DNA of 64,000 nucleotides. Source: Ophioderma brevispina. Its lineage: Eukaryota; Echinodermata; Ophiuroidea; Amphilepidida; Ophiodermatidae. The notes beneath the pieces were generated by a model. That model did not search any database. It was not told the origin of the DNA and saw only the letters and a program-made list of their open reading frames with translations. Numbering within the stretch: the first letter of the stretch is position 1; each line of letters starts with the position of its first letter. The stretch spans positions 141,501 to 205,500 of the forward strand of contig JAMKCH010079093.1 in NCBI GenBank assembly GCA_023653785.1. Direction: 5' to 3'. Shown here piece after piece: positions 48,059 through 60,140 of this stretch. A program made the translations under genes and the position numbers.

Positions 48059-50324
48059 CTCTCTGGGTAAAAAGAATCACCAACCAAGGCCACGATATAG
48101 TTTTTTGATAAAATGTCAAGCAAATATAAGCTCGTTTAAAAAAAATGCCTTGGGTGACCAGATCATGGTCCAACTTTTAATAAGATATTTTCTCAAAAAC
48201 ATACATTTTAAAAATAACTTTTGATTAAAAATTTGAGTTAATCGGTCCATCTTTTGGGTAGAAGTAAAAAATAAACCAAATTTTTTGCCTACATAGGTCA
48301 GTGGGTAACGTGGTATGCGTAACCACCTTTTTGTGCACAAAATCAACGGGAAAAATTCTGCGCCTGGGTATGGGAAAGATACGGACTTTCTTTTCTTCTG
48401 ATTGGGCGATTCACTTCGCACTGCTACAGCAGTCGGTTGACAATTGAAGACAACTACAACAAGCACAATCAACTAACTTTGTATGACAATTCCATCCTTG
48501 CTCAACGGCCAAACGTTGGACTTGTTTTAACAGGAACCTAACATGAGTTTGAATACATGCTTAGTTGTGCTCCCCTATGGTAACGTTTTCAAGTACTTTT
48601 AATATAGTGAGCACGTAGAATTGCAATTGCACAGACTGATATACAGAATCGCGTGTTGAATTTAATTAATGTGTGTCTGAGATGCCTGTACTTTCAATGT
48701 GTCTGCTGTAACCAACATGAACTGATATCTGTTGATCAACCTATCAGATAGATTGAGTCCACTTCCCTCTTTTGAGCAATATTTTTCATTTATTAAAAAT
48801 GTAAGACAAATGAATACCATTACTTACATGAATTATAACGTGTTTTATCTCCTCACCACGCAGCCAGTAGATTACGCCCTCAAGTATTGTGAAATTGAAC
48901 AAAACGCCTAAATGCCTTGAGCTTGTTACGGTAGGGTTATCACTATTTTGTAATACATGTGGCGATAACCGTAATCTGAGTGGATTGGTCCTAGCGGTAA
49001 CGCATGACGCCAGCTTAACACTGTTGTACGTTATCGCCAAGTGCGCGACACTAAGCAGAATGGATCATCATACCGTATCATTCCCGGTTTACCATGGAAG
49101 CATCGTGGGCCCGCGAAAGCACTGCAACGTGTAAAAAGACCGTAAAGTATCACTCCTACACCCCTTATGGCCCAGCAGCTAGGCCCCCACTCTTCGATTC
49201 TTTATGCCGACGTCGACCATGACAGCAACAACTGTTTCTGCTATTATAACCTATACATATAATAGGCGATTAGTTAAAACTGCATCACCATTTTTTACAA
49301 CCAAAGTACTATAGACCTTTTGAAATTATTTTAGTACACAAATCACAAGCCATCAATCAATAACTTGCGACATGCCGTACGTATGTCACAATGATCATGG
49401 TGAGCGTAGCGTGATTTGCTTTTTTACATCATTAGGCTATTCCAGCAATTATCCAGCGCACCCCCAAAGAGTACAAATTTCAAAATTCGAAAATGACTGG
49501 GAAATTCCATGCTGTTTTTTTTTTCGAACCCCGGTTTTTTAATTTTATTAAAAAAATCATGTATGTTATCTTTGGGTATGTGTGACCAATCCGAGACAAA
49601 GGACCAAAAAAAAACAGACTACTAGATAGCATGCTGATATAAATTGGATCGATTAAGACCACATTAATTGGTCGAGCTATGATATGCACCAATATGGGCG
49701 AGACGCAGTCGAGCCCAATATTTTACAACTCAAGCGAGAACCAATTAATATTGGGCGTAATCATCCATTTTATCATTCTCATGTTTGGGATCCGATATTT
49801 TTTCACACACTTGGACTCCTCACGAAACATGATAATGTGGAGTAGGGACTTTTTAGTTGGATGATTAATAAAGTCTTGGAATTCCTAGAGGCCAATTCTG
49901 GTTAGCTACTCAATTATACTCAATTATATCTTCAGTGCAATCTGTTAAGTGGGCACTATCATTGTGGTTTTTGCTAATCTGATCTACAAAATCATAAAAA
50001 TCCGATGTTGCATTTTTGTAACAGTAATTTCTAGGATACCCTGCAAGTGATAGTCCAAAACCAACAAAATAAGGACAAAATCGGATATTTTGGGTCATTA
50101 CTGACGGTCACTTACTACAACCATACTTCCAATGGGGATACATCTTTGAACACCGTGTTTTCTTCCTTTACTGTCGTCATTTTTCAGTTGAAAATAAGAT
50201 AAGAGTCCTACACTTATCCTTCCCTTTTTTAATTCCTGCGAATTTCGAATATTTTTACTTCGGTAATCACTGACCATTCTTTTAAATAAGTAATATAATT
50301 CGGATATAGGATGTGCTTGTTACG
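48059..50324. other. Unassigned spacer
   Basis: A 118-codon minus ORF (48,116-48,472) without recognised features, and an 84-codon minus ORF (48,786-49,040) that contains a donor-like CAT|GTAAGT. No element borders are found. Confidence 0.4.
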
Positions 50325-50440
50325 ATTTCATAGTGGGAATTCAAATGCACTTTGGATTTCATGCTGGGAATTCCCAAGCACTTTTTGAATTTCACTACTT
50401 GGAATTCCTAGCATTTTGGGATAAATATGGGGAATACCAC
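50325..50440. repeat. Degenerate GGGAATTCC-type short repeat, array 1
   Basis: Three spaced variants of GGGAATTCCCAAGCACTTT lie in about 100 bp (50,335-50,410). Related words recur at 55,080-55,450. Confidence 0.55.
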
Positions 50441-50744
50441 TCTCATCTTTGACGATGTGTGATATTTCTGGAATAGCCCCTTCGCAAACTGTATGTTATA
50501 TCCAGCTGAGTGGCACAAAACCCCGATTCGACCCCGATTCACACTAGTCAACATCTTGAAATATTACCTAAATATATACCCCAGTAAGAAACCTGCCATA
50601 ATGAGCCATATAACTATACAAAACGAAAAAAAAAAAAATGACTTGAACTATTTAGATATATCTCTTCAGTTATACACAATGAGACGAACACTTTGATACA
50701 CTTTTGGAAAGAATCGGAGCATTATGAGCCTTTACCCCCATCAT

Positions 50745-50935
50745 GACCTTGAACAGTTATTTTCCATAATAGTTAATAATTCATAAATCGCAGATAGGGC
50801 AACTGTGCGTTTTTATCCTTACGACACTGAACACAAGTTGGGGAATCCTTTGGACGCAATTGGAATATTTTAGAATTTGACCCCTGTACAAACTTTACGC
50901 CCTTATTTCTCAATAGCACACGGGAGATTCCTGGG
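50745..50935 (+). repeat. Dispersed repeat family F, copy at 50.7 kb
   Basis: It has CATGACCTTGAACAGTTAT, CGCAGATAGGGCAACTGTG, ACCCCTGTACAAACTTTACG and CCCTTATTTCTCA in order. Confidence 0.75.
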
Positions 50936-51072
50936 GACGCTTAATAGCACCAGAAAACTATTCTGAAAACAATCAGCTTACCTATTTAGTTCCGTTTTGT
51001 TCTATATCTGGACTATGGTTAGTCAATCTTACTTTTTCAAACGGATTATGGCTAGGCTGATAGTAAATTGAG

Positions 51073-51365
51073 GCTGGTATTCTGAAAGGGAACTAACTTT
51101 AGACCCGGTGTATAAACCATGGTTTAGTCTACTGCTTGGAACCTTTTTTCCTTCCAACATACTCTATAATGTGTTGTAAGGGGTGAGAATATTCCTCATG
51201 GAATGGCCGTTTTCCACCCCCCCCCCCCATCCATTTTGAGACTTTTCCCTCACCCGTTACTTTAACTTTCACAGTATTTTGAAAGGAAAAAGGTCCACTC
51301 ATGTAGGACTAACCCTGGTTAAACCCCGGACTAAAGTTTAGTCCAACCTCCCTTTCAATACCAGC
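51073..51365. mobile_element. 293-bp MITE-like element
   Basis: Left GCTGGTATTCTGAAAGGGA pairs with an inverted right end (reverse complement GCTGGTATTGAAAGGGA). Complementarity continues inward through ACTTTAG-CCCGG and TTTAACCAGGGTTAGTC-like segments, so the arms exceed 60 bp. It contains a poly-C tract near 51,220. The target duplication is not resolved. Confidence 0.7.
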
Positions 51366-54300
51366 ATTACTGTCTAGAGAAGTTAACGGCCTTAATATAA
51401 AAAGCACGAGACAATCCATTTTGTAATAAGAAATTCTCTGTATTTAACCAATCCCGTTTTTAAGCATAGATACCACATAATTGCAAGTACTCTCCGCTAG
51501 TTGAATACAATCCTAAAACAACCTACGTTTGGGGAATAAATGTAATGGGGAGTTCTTCCTGCTGTCTGCTGCCATTTTTAACCAGTCCTTAATAGGAAAT
51601 TCTATTCATATCACGGGAAAACACTACAAATAAAGACACTGGGAGTAAACGTAAGGTTCTCAAACATTCTATTCGTCTGCACGAATATTAACTTCTAGAA
51701 TATACTGATGATTTTTATCTGTACTTCCCCGCTGTATTCTTGTAAAAACTCCAATTGCATTCAAGCGTTCACCGCGGTAGCTGTGAAGGGCGAGAAATCC
51801 ACATTCCCTTACAGACTCTCAAACTTGAACAACACATTTGGACTCCCTAGAAACTGCCTTAAGCCCTTGCCTTGTCAGTTAAGTACCACCTCGACTAATA
51901 AAAGAAGTGCACCCAGTAGAGTATGGGCCAACAACGCAATCCGCTCCATTCTAATATGGTTTTCTAGATATTCAACACCGCATATGCCCCTAAAAGTACT
52001 TGGAATACCGGCAAAATGTGCAAGCAGATGTGTTCCAAATTGCAAAGAACCTTATCCTTCAAATGTTTGCGGGTACAAGTTTATATGCCGGATACTAAAT
52101 ATCATAACTGGGTAAAACGTTCACACCGACGGCATATTAATTCGTGAATGTGAAGGCTTAGCGGCAAGTTCGAAATGCAGTAAAATTCTGAAAAGTAATA
52201 CAAGGATCGTAAACGTAAATTTGTTGATTGCAATCAAAAATTATATTATATTTTTGGGCAGTCCCTTGAATAATTGAATTATGGTTCATATTATACATGT
52301 TTACATATCGTGAATGATATTTTCGACAAATCGGGACTGATATAAATACAAAGGTAATCTATTCTTTCTCGAGGCGTCTACTGTCAGATCCACCACACTG
52401 CTTCACAATTTTGCCATAGTTTGCAAGAATTGAGCAAAAACGATGGGCGACATTCTATCTGCCACGACCATGGACATAATGAGTGTGTTTACACCGTTGT
52501 TAAAACTTATAGTACAGAATTAAGCATTCCCCTGGCAAATGTCTCGAATGGCATTCAGGCGAGTTCAATGCATCTTCTATGGAAGGCACAACTAAAAGTA
52601 CTATAGGCCTCACATAAGGGGTTTGAATATATAAATGAAATAACCATGGTCATGTCATGATCATGCATGGTTGTCATATGCAGTTCATACACCATGGTTT
52701 GAAACATGACCTGACCATGGCTATTCTAAATTAATTCAATCATCCATCTGAGATGTACTCACTTCTAGTTCTGACTCCCATAGATTTTTTGCCATGAAAA
52801 ATTTACCTGAATAGCCCAATGCAAACTGTCAAAACGAATAGAGCCTGTTCCGCTTACATCCACATTTTTAAATCAACAGTAAAGTGTGCGCAAAGATATC
52901 AGTGTTCCATGACAGCAAATTGAGAGGGTGTCATAATACAGTAGCACCGTATGTCGTATGTTTTATGTGGCCACATTGATAAAAAACTATTTCAAAATAT
53001 TGCCTGCTGATACATGTATCAAGTGAAAGTTTTAAGTCGCCTAATTGCTCATATGAATTATTGAAAAATGAACTCCAATTAAGGGCGCGGCCCTACATAT
53101 ACGTTACAGATCATGTAACCACCGCAGTGAACGAAATACAACCATACTCATTCGCATTAATATAATTAAAATGATTTATTTGGAAATAGCATAGATTTCA
53201 CACATTTCTCAATCGAATATAACAAAAAATCGGCCATTTGTTGAATTCAAGAGGAGAGATCTCGCACGCGCACGAGGATGTGCTTTAAAATGAAGCAAAA
53301 AACACCACTTGAATCGTAAATAATAACAATCGGTCAAACACGTATGGAGGCCAACAAACACGCATCAAGGGCCATACTTAGAATGCAATGGATTAACTGA
53401 GCTGGTTGTGACTGAGGCACATTGAAGAGAGCCATAATCTCTACTCCTAAGTGAAAACTGACCGGAATCCGTGAAAGAGAGATCTTGACCATAACATGGC
53501 TACAGAACAGGTCAAGGACGTTGCATTTTTGAATCTTCTACTTACCAAGAGCCAATATATACAAAATCAACGCCAGTAATGCCAATTTTTTCAATATCTT
53601 ATTCATTAATGTTACTAGGGGTATTGTAATGAGGAATCTAGTCCCTTCAACACATTAGACCTAGTAAGACATTTATTTTGAACGTAAGTATAGATTTTTT
53701 TTCTTTCTTTTTTAAGAATGATTCCTTTACTATCTTTAAACTAACTCCTGGAGAACTACAGTAGACTCTCATATTGTCCTTACGTAAAGTTACAAACGAC
53801 TTAGGACTCCTTGAAGTCAACAATATGTTTTCAAATTAACCAATTTAATAATTTCTTTACTATATTTGACTTAATGGTCGAGACAGAGCATTAATTGACC
53901 ATTGTTGCTTTCCTTTCAAATCAATGATGTGAACAGGTGCGTTCCACTGTAATTGTCCATCAAAATCTACTAACTTACGTATTAAAATCGTATCGATGAG
54001 GTCCAGTTTATTGTCTCATAATTTACACCAATCCATTTCTTGGTTGCAGCATTTTTGATGTTTGAGCTTTTCTTTTGCACATTAACGTTGTGATCGACAG
54101 AATTTTGACGTCAAAGGTCCTACACGTTTAAGCTTTAATTCATTTACCTGCGCGGACTATGAAAAGCACCATTAGTACCAGTTCATTTAATTTACGGCCA
54201 ATTGAACGCGGAAAACTACAATGATTGTCGAAATTATGGTCGGCTGCGACTTCTGGATGTTTGTGACTGGACAAACTAGCTTGCGTCATAATGTGGCGCG

Positions 54301-55079
54301 TATCTAGGCACAAAAATACCTGAAACTTACTGGCTTTTCGATTTGCGTAAAAAGATTACGCATGAATGCATTAGCTCGTTTTTTACAGGAATTATTTAAT
54401 CGCAGAAGGAAATCAAAATGTTCAAGCCAGCTGCACACGAGCTGTCCTCGTTTTTTTTGGAAAATGTTCTATAATTTTGTGTAATTGCAAAATATTATGA
54501 CTAGATAATACGGGTACTTATTACTTAAGTCGTATGCATGACCACACAGGTATTTGACGGTATCCATATCATATAATGCCATGATTTCATTCCGTGTTCT
54601 CTCAGATCACTTGCCGACAGGGTATCTGCATTACTTATAATAAAAGCAATTCGCCAATTTAACTAAGCCCTTTGTCCGCGCCTATATCCTCACTGCATTT
54701 ATATTTAGCAACACCTTCCTAGACCTTTTAGTAAATTCAGAAGCGTTATTTAATCAAGATTTTCATTGTAGCACACTATTTACACATAAGACGGCTATAA
54801 ATTTAGCACATTCGTATGAGTAAATTAGAAAATGTCGAGGCCTGATTAATGTTTTTCCTCGTGACTCGACAATATTTGTTACAACCTGGGATGAAAATAA
54901 CTCTTTGTATATTAGTCCCAGGTTACAACACTGTGTTTAATCTACGGAGAAGAAATTAACACTGGGAACATCATGTCATGCTACGTGTACTTATCAAAGT
55001 TGTAAAGTTCCTGTGTGTGTAAATCAAGCCACTATCAGCCAATGGGGCTATCCATAGACTATCCACATTACCACACTCC
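51366..55079. other. Unassigned AT-rich spacer
   Basis: The longest ORF is 135 codons (51,708-52,115 plus; ATG start, cysteine-containing, no recognised family). At 52,640-52,730 several CCATGG and TCATGATCATG palindromes cluster. A weak hairpin (TTACAACCTGGGA / TCCCAGGTTACAAC) lies at about 54,878-54,926. A 59-codon minus frame at 54,305-54,481 contains a donor-like CCA|GTAAGT. Confidence 0.4.
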
Positions 55080-55480
55080 AAGATGATAGTAGAAATTTCC
55101 ACATCCTTCTTCTTCAAACAATGTACGGGAATTTCCACATCACATCCCAAAGTGCAATGGGATTCTCAAATGAATCGTAAACGTATATCCATAAGCTCCA
55201 AGATATCATTATTTACTTTAACAGATTCAACTGAATACAATTACTACCTAATATGAAATCGGGAATTCCCTGACTTTACTGACCCACTGTAAAAATCCCA
55301 TTTCCTCTTGCAAGTATACTATTACTTTGTAGGCTGTTTTCCCTTGTCGTGTCTCGAGGGTACCAGATGACATGATGAAAACATGCCATGGGAATTTCCA
55401 CTGATTTGTCAAAAACAGCTTGGAATTCCCATAGCCATTTTGAATTGAAATTGTCAACTTTTGGGGGGGGTGTGTGGATA
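55080..55480. repeat. Degenerate GGGAATTCC-type short repeat, array 2
   Basis: Spaced variants such as GGGAATTTCCAC (twice), CGGGAATTCCC and TTGGAATTCCCATAGCCATT lie in both orientations over 400 bp, related to array 1. Confidence 0.5.
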
Positions 55481-55592
55481 TTTTCTGGAATATCCGATAT
55501 AGATCAAAATTCTTGTTGTGAAGTATGATTTATAAGCCCAAATGTATGGTGGGGCATTCATTTCCAAACCAGGTCATTTTGAAGGAAGAACG

Positions 55593-55633
<41 letters not shown>
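55593..55633. repeat. (A)41 homopolymer
   Basis: Uninterrupted run of 41 A. It could be the tail of a retroposed copy, but the upstream 70 bp show nothing recognisable and no flanking duplication was found. Confidence 0.9.
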
Positions 55634-55635
<2 letters not shown>

Positions 55636-55841
55636 GTCTTTCTCGCCGATCTCGTGAATTCCCATCGGCTCAACACCCTTCCCAAACGTTGTAATTTTGT
55701 TCACTTCCTATACGTAGTCCCCACGCGATCGTACTTATTCCAACCCATGTTGGTTAACTGGTAGCAACTTTACAGCATAAACACATCACAAACTCTGAAA
55801 CGTAAAGAGCGCGATACAGGGACGATTCTTATTTTTACTCA

Positions 55842-55847
55842 TTTATT
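55842..55847 (-). promoter_or_regulatory. Candidate poly(A) signal AATAAA
   Basis: Minus-strand AATAAA (in GAAAAATAAATGAG) lies 100 bp downstream of the stop codon of the candidate terminal exon at 55,948. Confidence 0.35.
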
Positions 55848-55947
55848 TTTCATTACACTTTGGAGATAGCCTTCGCAAGTATTCCCGGGGTATACTCAGC
55901 TGTAATTAACCACTCTGCTGGGGGAGTAAGGAGTCAGCTTGGAGGAG

Positions 55948-56059
55948 TCAGGCGTTTACTTTCTGCACATAGGATTTCCCGCTTAATATCCGCTTCGAAG
56001 GACGGAATATTTTCATGGTTTCTTTGGCCAAATCCAGATGAACCTCGGAGAGCAGAATT
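55948..56059 (-). CDS. Candidate terminal coding exon
   Basis: On the minus strand ATATTTTTGGCTCACACTGTAG is a plausible acceptor. The exon then reads 1 nt plus 36 codons and a TGA at 55,950-55,948. The product (SEVHLDLAKETMKIFRPSKR, then a basic C-terminus ending QKVNA) is hydrophilic and protein-like, with many G/C-ending codons. An AATAAA follows at 55,847. The family is not recognised. An 80-codon plus ORF (55,860-56,102) overlaps; I prefer the minus reading because acceptor, stop and poly(A) signal line up, but it is not proven. Confidence 0.35.
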
Positions 56060-56997
56060 CTACAGTGTGAGCCAAAAATATACACTTGTGTATTGTTTGT
56101 AGTGTCGCCATGCATATGGCATCTTTTGATAATAAGAATAGCTCCTTCGACTTGTTTTGGAATCATTTATAACTGCAGTGGATTATGTTTCATGCCTGAC
56201 TGGAATCAATTAAGATAAGATGTAACTTGACTTGCGCACTGATACGAGACTGGATAAAGCTACAAACCCATAAAATGCGGTAGTTACACAACAACTCAGT
56301 GTGGTGTCCTCCCCATGGCCTCCATCACGGTCTTTACATGTCATGTTCATGTTGCCAACATCACTACCTGTCACTACACTACACTGTCAGCTGCCCGTTT
56401 TGTCTGAGAATTCAAACTGTTCTTTATCATGGTCAAGAAACCCTATCCATTTGGGGGGAAAAGGCCAATGAGAATCCCTATTCAATGCGGACCAGATTTG
56501 AAAATGTCGAAAATTACCGGGGCTGAAAGGCTGTACCTGGTCCACAATATCTCAAATGGGCTGATTTTGCAAAGAATTTGCAGAATACCGGTAGACGCGC
56601 ACCCCTCGCGCCCCCTCCCTGAATCCGCGCCTGCTATTTCTAATAAAGCAGGATCACACTGTCACTTTCTGTCGACTCCATTCTTCTCAAAAGGAAAGTC
56701 AAGGGGCTATGACCAGTTTGGTGAAGCTGGCCCTAACCTGTTGCGCAGGACGTTCTCACAGAACTGTAGCTTGTCACAGATCGTCTGGGACAGAATTCGG
56801 AAATCGATAAAAATACCTCAAATCAACCGGTATAGTGGATCCTAAAATTCTCTTGATCTGAACCCTCTTGATTTTTTTTTTTGTTTTTGACAGTCAGAGT
56901 ATCACGACTCCTCCAGGCAAATCTGGATGTCCTCCACAAATTCGGCGAAATGATATTCTGAGACATCACAGGCAGATGAACCGCCGTATTCGCTTAC
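56060..56997. other. Spacer with transposon-end-like sequence
   Basis: GCGCCCCCTCCCTGAATCCG (about 56,610-56,629) followed by CGCCTG resembles a GC-rich terminus seen in many animal DNA elements. I could not find its inverted partner. A 138-codon plus ORF (56,429-56,845) spans it and is therefore doubtful. Confidence 0.4.
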
Positions 56998-57160
56998 CAT
57001 ATGACACTAGCCAGGCTGTGTACTGACTGTCATAAGGTTCATGTGGGGGACTTAGACTCAATATAAAAGAAGGGACCGCCCATACATAGTTAGAAATAGG
57101 AACTTGTATTTCCCCGTCGGTGACTATTGTACTACACTGGGACGCATATGCGCTTGACAT
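56998..57160 (-). CDS. Candidate first coding exon (163 nt)
   Basis: The minus-strand ATG at 57,160 lies in context ACAAAAATGT (A at -3). It opens a 54-codon frame that ends at TCATATG|GTAAGC, a good donor. The segment contains DGEIQVPISNYVWAVPSFIL; the stretch WAVPSFILSLS is hydrophobic but short for a membrane helix. Alternatively it is internal, with the acceptor at GTCAAG|C. Leaving phase 1, it does not join in frame to the terminal exon at 56,059, so if both belong to one gene another exon must lie between. No family is recognised. Confidence 0.28.
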
Positions 57161-58559
57161 TTTTGTACATAATGAATAGAAACGAGTCGATCAGCACATG
57201 ATTATAATGTATCCATTTTTCAGCTTATTTAAGAGAACATGTCGGTAAGAGTTCAATCGGCTTTTAGAGCTATTGTATAGCAACAGTGTGCCAAAACGAT
57301 TGATTGTTACGCCTCACAGCCATTAAACAGTTTTAAAGCTTTTTTTGGCCTTTAAGAAATGAAATGCTTATTAATATAAATTTATAACTTAGGAGTTATG
57401 TATTTTCAAATGATCTGGACTAGAGGTTGTAACCGGGCAAGAAAGTATCAATCGAAAAGGCTGATGATGCATAATTCTTGTTTTTCGCCATGTCGCCAGC
57501 CAAATCCATTCTTTAAAATGTGCCCCTGCTTGTTACACAAGCGCATAATAACAGGTAAAATGACATTTTATCAGCCTCTATTATGTCCTAATTTCTAATT
57601 TCAAAAACAACATAATATTGGATTTTCCAGTTTTCGTAAGAAGTTCTCTCTAGAGAGCATGTCGTCAATTCGCAGCCAGATACGTTACCATAATTCCGAT
57701 TGGATACTAGAAAAAAAATTGCCAAAAATAACGGTAGAAGAATGTTCAAATGGGCGATAAATCAATCACATTCAATGTTATATACATGTTTTGCATAAAA
57801 TCTGTTTTTGAAGTAACGATTTCCAGGCCTGGTAATGAAGAATCCCTCCTTTACGTTCATACCCTGCCAGATACGTTACCTACCTCCCGCTGCATCCTTG
57901 CTACACAAAAACCATGATACTAGTCCACATATACCAAACCATGCTTTAGTATGATGGTAATAACTGATGTATAAGATTAAGTCGTTAAGCATGTCCTCTT
58001 ATATAGAACGGCACGATTAAGAAAAAACACCCTTATTTTTACCCCAAAAACTAAAAAACATACAAATTTAAAAAAAGAAAAATATTTAAAAATCGATATT
58101 TTTTAAGATCATCCCTGTAGGTTCCGGTGTTCTGACAATATCAAGTTTACTTCTATAGTAATGATTTTCAGGAATTCAATAATGTTGATATTTTGTTCAT
58201 GTTTTTGAACTAACTTGAACACTTTATCGGAGAATGGCCCAAAGCAAGCATTTAAGTTCATTTTGTTAAATGTGGTGGTATCTTTCTTTTTCCCGCATTT
58301 CGATCAGTGGCGCAATTCCCTATTTCCCAATTTTCCTCTCCTCGCAATGACCTCATGTGCAGTCATGCATAAACTTTCCCCTGTTTAATATGCTACCAAA
58401 TAAGCCAGGTCTATTATCAACTACTTATCAAAAGAATATCACATACATAATACATACAACACAACCCAATGATATTCAAAGCATATCGTTTTTGCATCAC
58501 ACGAAGTTTTAATCAATAGTTCTTAGCAATAAAATGCAGGATTTAGTACCCGACCAAAT
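57161..58559. other. Unassigned spacer
   Basis: GCCAGATACGTTACC occurs twice (about 57,676 and 57,868). Nothing else is supportable. Confidence 0.45.
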
Positions 58560-58660
58560 TGCAGTGCGAGTGCCCAACCGGTGTTGGACGTGGGACCTTT
58601 AACACCAGGGGGTTAATATCCTACCAGCGGGCCACTCACCCACGAGTAAATAATCCAACT
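58560..58660 (-). repeat. SINE-like sequence, copy 2 (tRNA-derived?)
   Basis: The minus strand reads GTGAGTGGCCCGCTGGTAGG, then CCTGGTGTTAAAGGTCCCAC. The same blocks appear in the same order at 41,270-41,400, also on the minus strand. The first resembles a tRNA-type A box. Confidence 0.45.
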
Positions 58661-59141
58661 CACTTGTAACCTAAAGAGCTGTCTCTCAATAATCTTTTCG
58701 ATACTACCGAAATGATTTCAAAATATGGCATAGCTATTAGATATATTCACAAACAATACTTAAAAACTATCACTGAGCAAGGTATACGTAGTTAACGCGC
58801 ATTAATGTTCCTGCGTTCATTTGTCCTTCCAAAATTAAACAGAGTGTTGCCGAAAATATCAAGTCATGAGATAAAAACATTCGGCAATCGGCATTTTCTG
58901 TTTACCTCTAAGAATGTGCCGACTGTACAGTCGTCATCTTGATGTATAAAATATTGTTCAATAATGCTAGATCTTTGATTACAATAATCCCTTTGAATGT
59001 ACTAAGTCTAGGAAGATGTTTTCTAAATATAAATGCCATAGGGTATACTAGGAGATTGACGATTGGTGATTTTTCACTTCTTACAATACATGTATAAGCT
59101 ATACGGATACCGTGTCGGCAAGTTATCTGAAAGGACATTTC
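58661..59141. other. Unassigned spacer
   Basis: Overlaps a 91-codon minus ORF (58,908-59,183) of no recognised family that runs into the foldback element. Confidence 0.4.
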
Positions 59142-59393
59142 GTCATGTGAGTGCAACAAAGTCATAAGTGCAATAGCTGCCATTTGTCAGAAATTCCCAT
59201 CAAAAATCTATTACGTCAAGTCTTTGGCCAGTGGCTCTTGAAATGTTTCTTCAGGCGACACAGCCACCTGAAGAACCATTTTAAGAGCCACTGTCTCAAG
59301 GAAAGATAAATTGAGAGTTATCCTAATATATGGCAGCACACAGATGTACCACATGGCAGCTATTGCTCTTACGACCTTGTTGCACTCAAATGA
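59142..59393. mobile_element. 252-bp nested foldback element
   Basis: Outer arms of about 44 bp (59,142-59,185 and 59,350-59,393) share GAGTGCAACAARGTCRTAAG and GCAATAGCTGCCAT in inverted order. Inside, a second hairpin of 27-bp arms (59,229-59,255 and 59,267-59,293; CAGTGGCTCTTGAAATG and partner) has 3 mismatches and an 11-bp loop. The GCAACAAAGTCGTA motif also occurs at 61,670, so the family has at least two members here. The 61-codon minus ORF (59,211-59,396) is inside it. Confidence 0.78.
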
Positions 59394-60101
59394 CAATTTA
59401 ATTTAAATTCATGATATTTTGATATGTATACCTCAGGATATATGTGTATGGTCATGCACATATCTACATTTATGATGGATGACATTATTGACAGCCTCGT
59501 CACCCCCCCCCTCTCTCTCTTCACCTCATGGAAATTGAGATTTTGGTATCAGAAACAAAGCTCGTATTTTTCTTCTTACCCAGTAGAATTTTAGGCATGT
59601 AAAATGTTTCCTGTTGACCGCCCCATGACCACACATACTGGTGTATGCGATACACATTTCTGCTTCTAAAATCTAAAGAAGGAGATTAACTCAATATTTT
59701 GAATTATAGATGTTTTTGTTGATATGCCACGCGAAGTAAAAACATGATATGAAAAATTTAATAAACTATCAGTATTATAGTCATACAATTTTTACAATCC
59801 AATCACTCAAAATCATGGAACAGTTTATAAATTTCCAAATAATTCATGAAAAACTCCTGTGCAGCTGGGCTTGAATTTATGTCTGTATTTAATTATTTTC
59901 TTTTGAAACGACGTATACATGTGTACATTCATAATACATTAAGTAAAAATGTATTTATTTTTTTAATTTGCTTTAGGGATTCACTGAGGTTTTTCTCTGT
60001 TATATAAGAAATCTGCAAAAATTAGTCTATGAATGTTATAGAAATGTCGTCAGAATTCCAAAACAAACATATATCATTTAAAAAGGATAACTGTAACTTT
60101 C
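59394..60101. other. Unassigned AT-rich spacer
   Basis: A C-run followed by (CT)n at about 59,502-59,520. No gene is seen. Confidence 0.5.
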
Positions 60102-60140
60102 AATTGTAAAAGGTTAAATTTAAATTAACTTTTTACAATT
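60102..60140. repeat. 39-bp near-perfect palindrome
   Basis: AATTGTAAAAGGTTAAATT and its near reverse complement (2 mismatches in 19) flank a single central base. Confidence 0.8.

Noticed and set aside
46902..48173. Several ORFs of 68-135 codons
   Set aside because: They lie in the ACGCGT repeat element and encode repeated NAL/QRV strings in all frames.
56429..56845. 138-codon plus ORF as a gene
   Set aside because: It crosses a transposon-end-like GC-rich block and has no domain or splice context.
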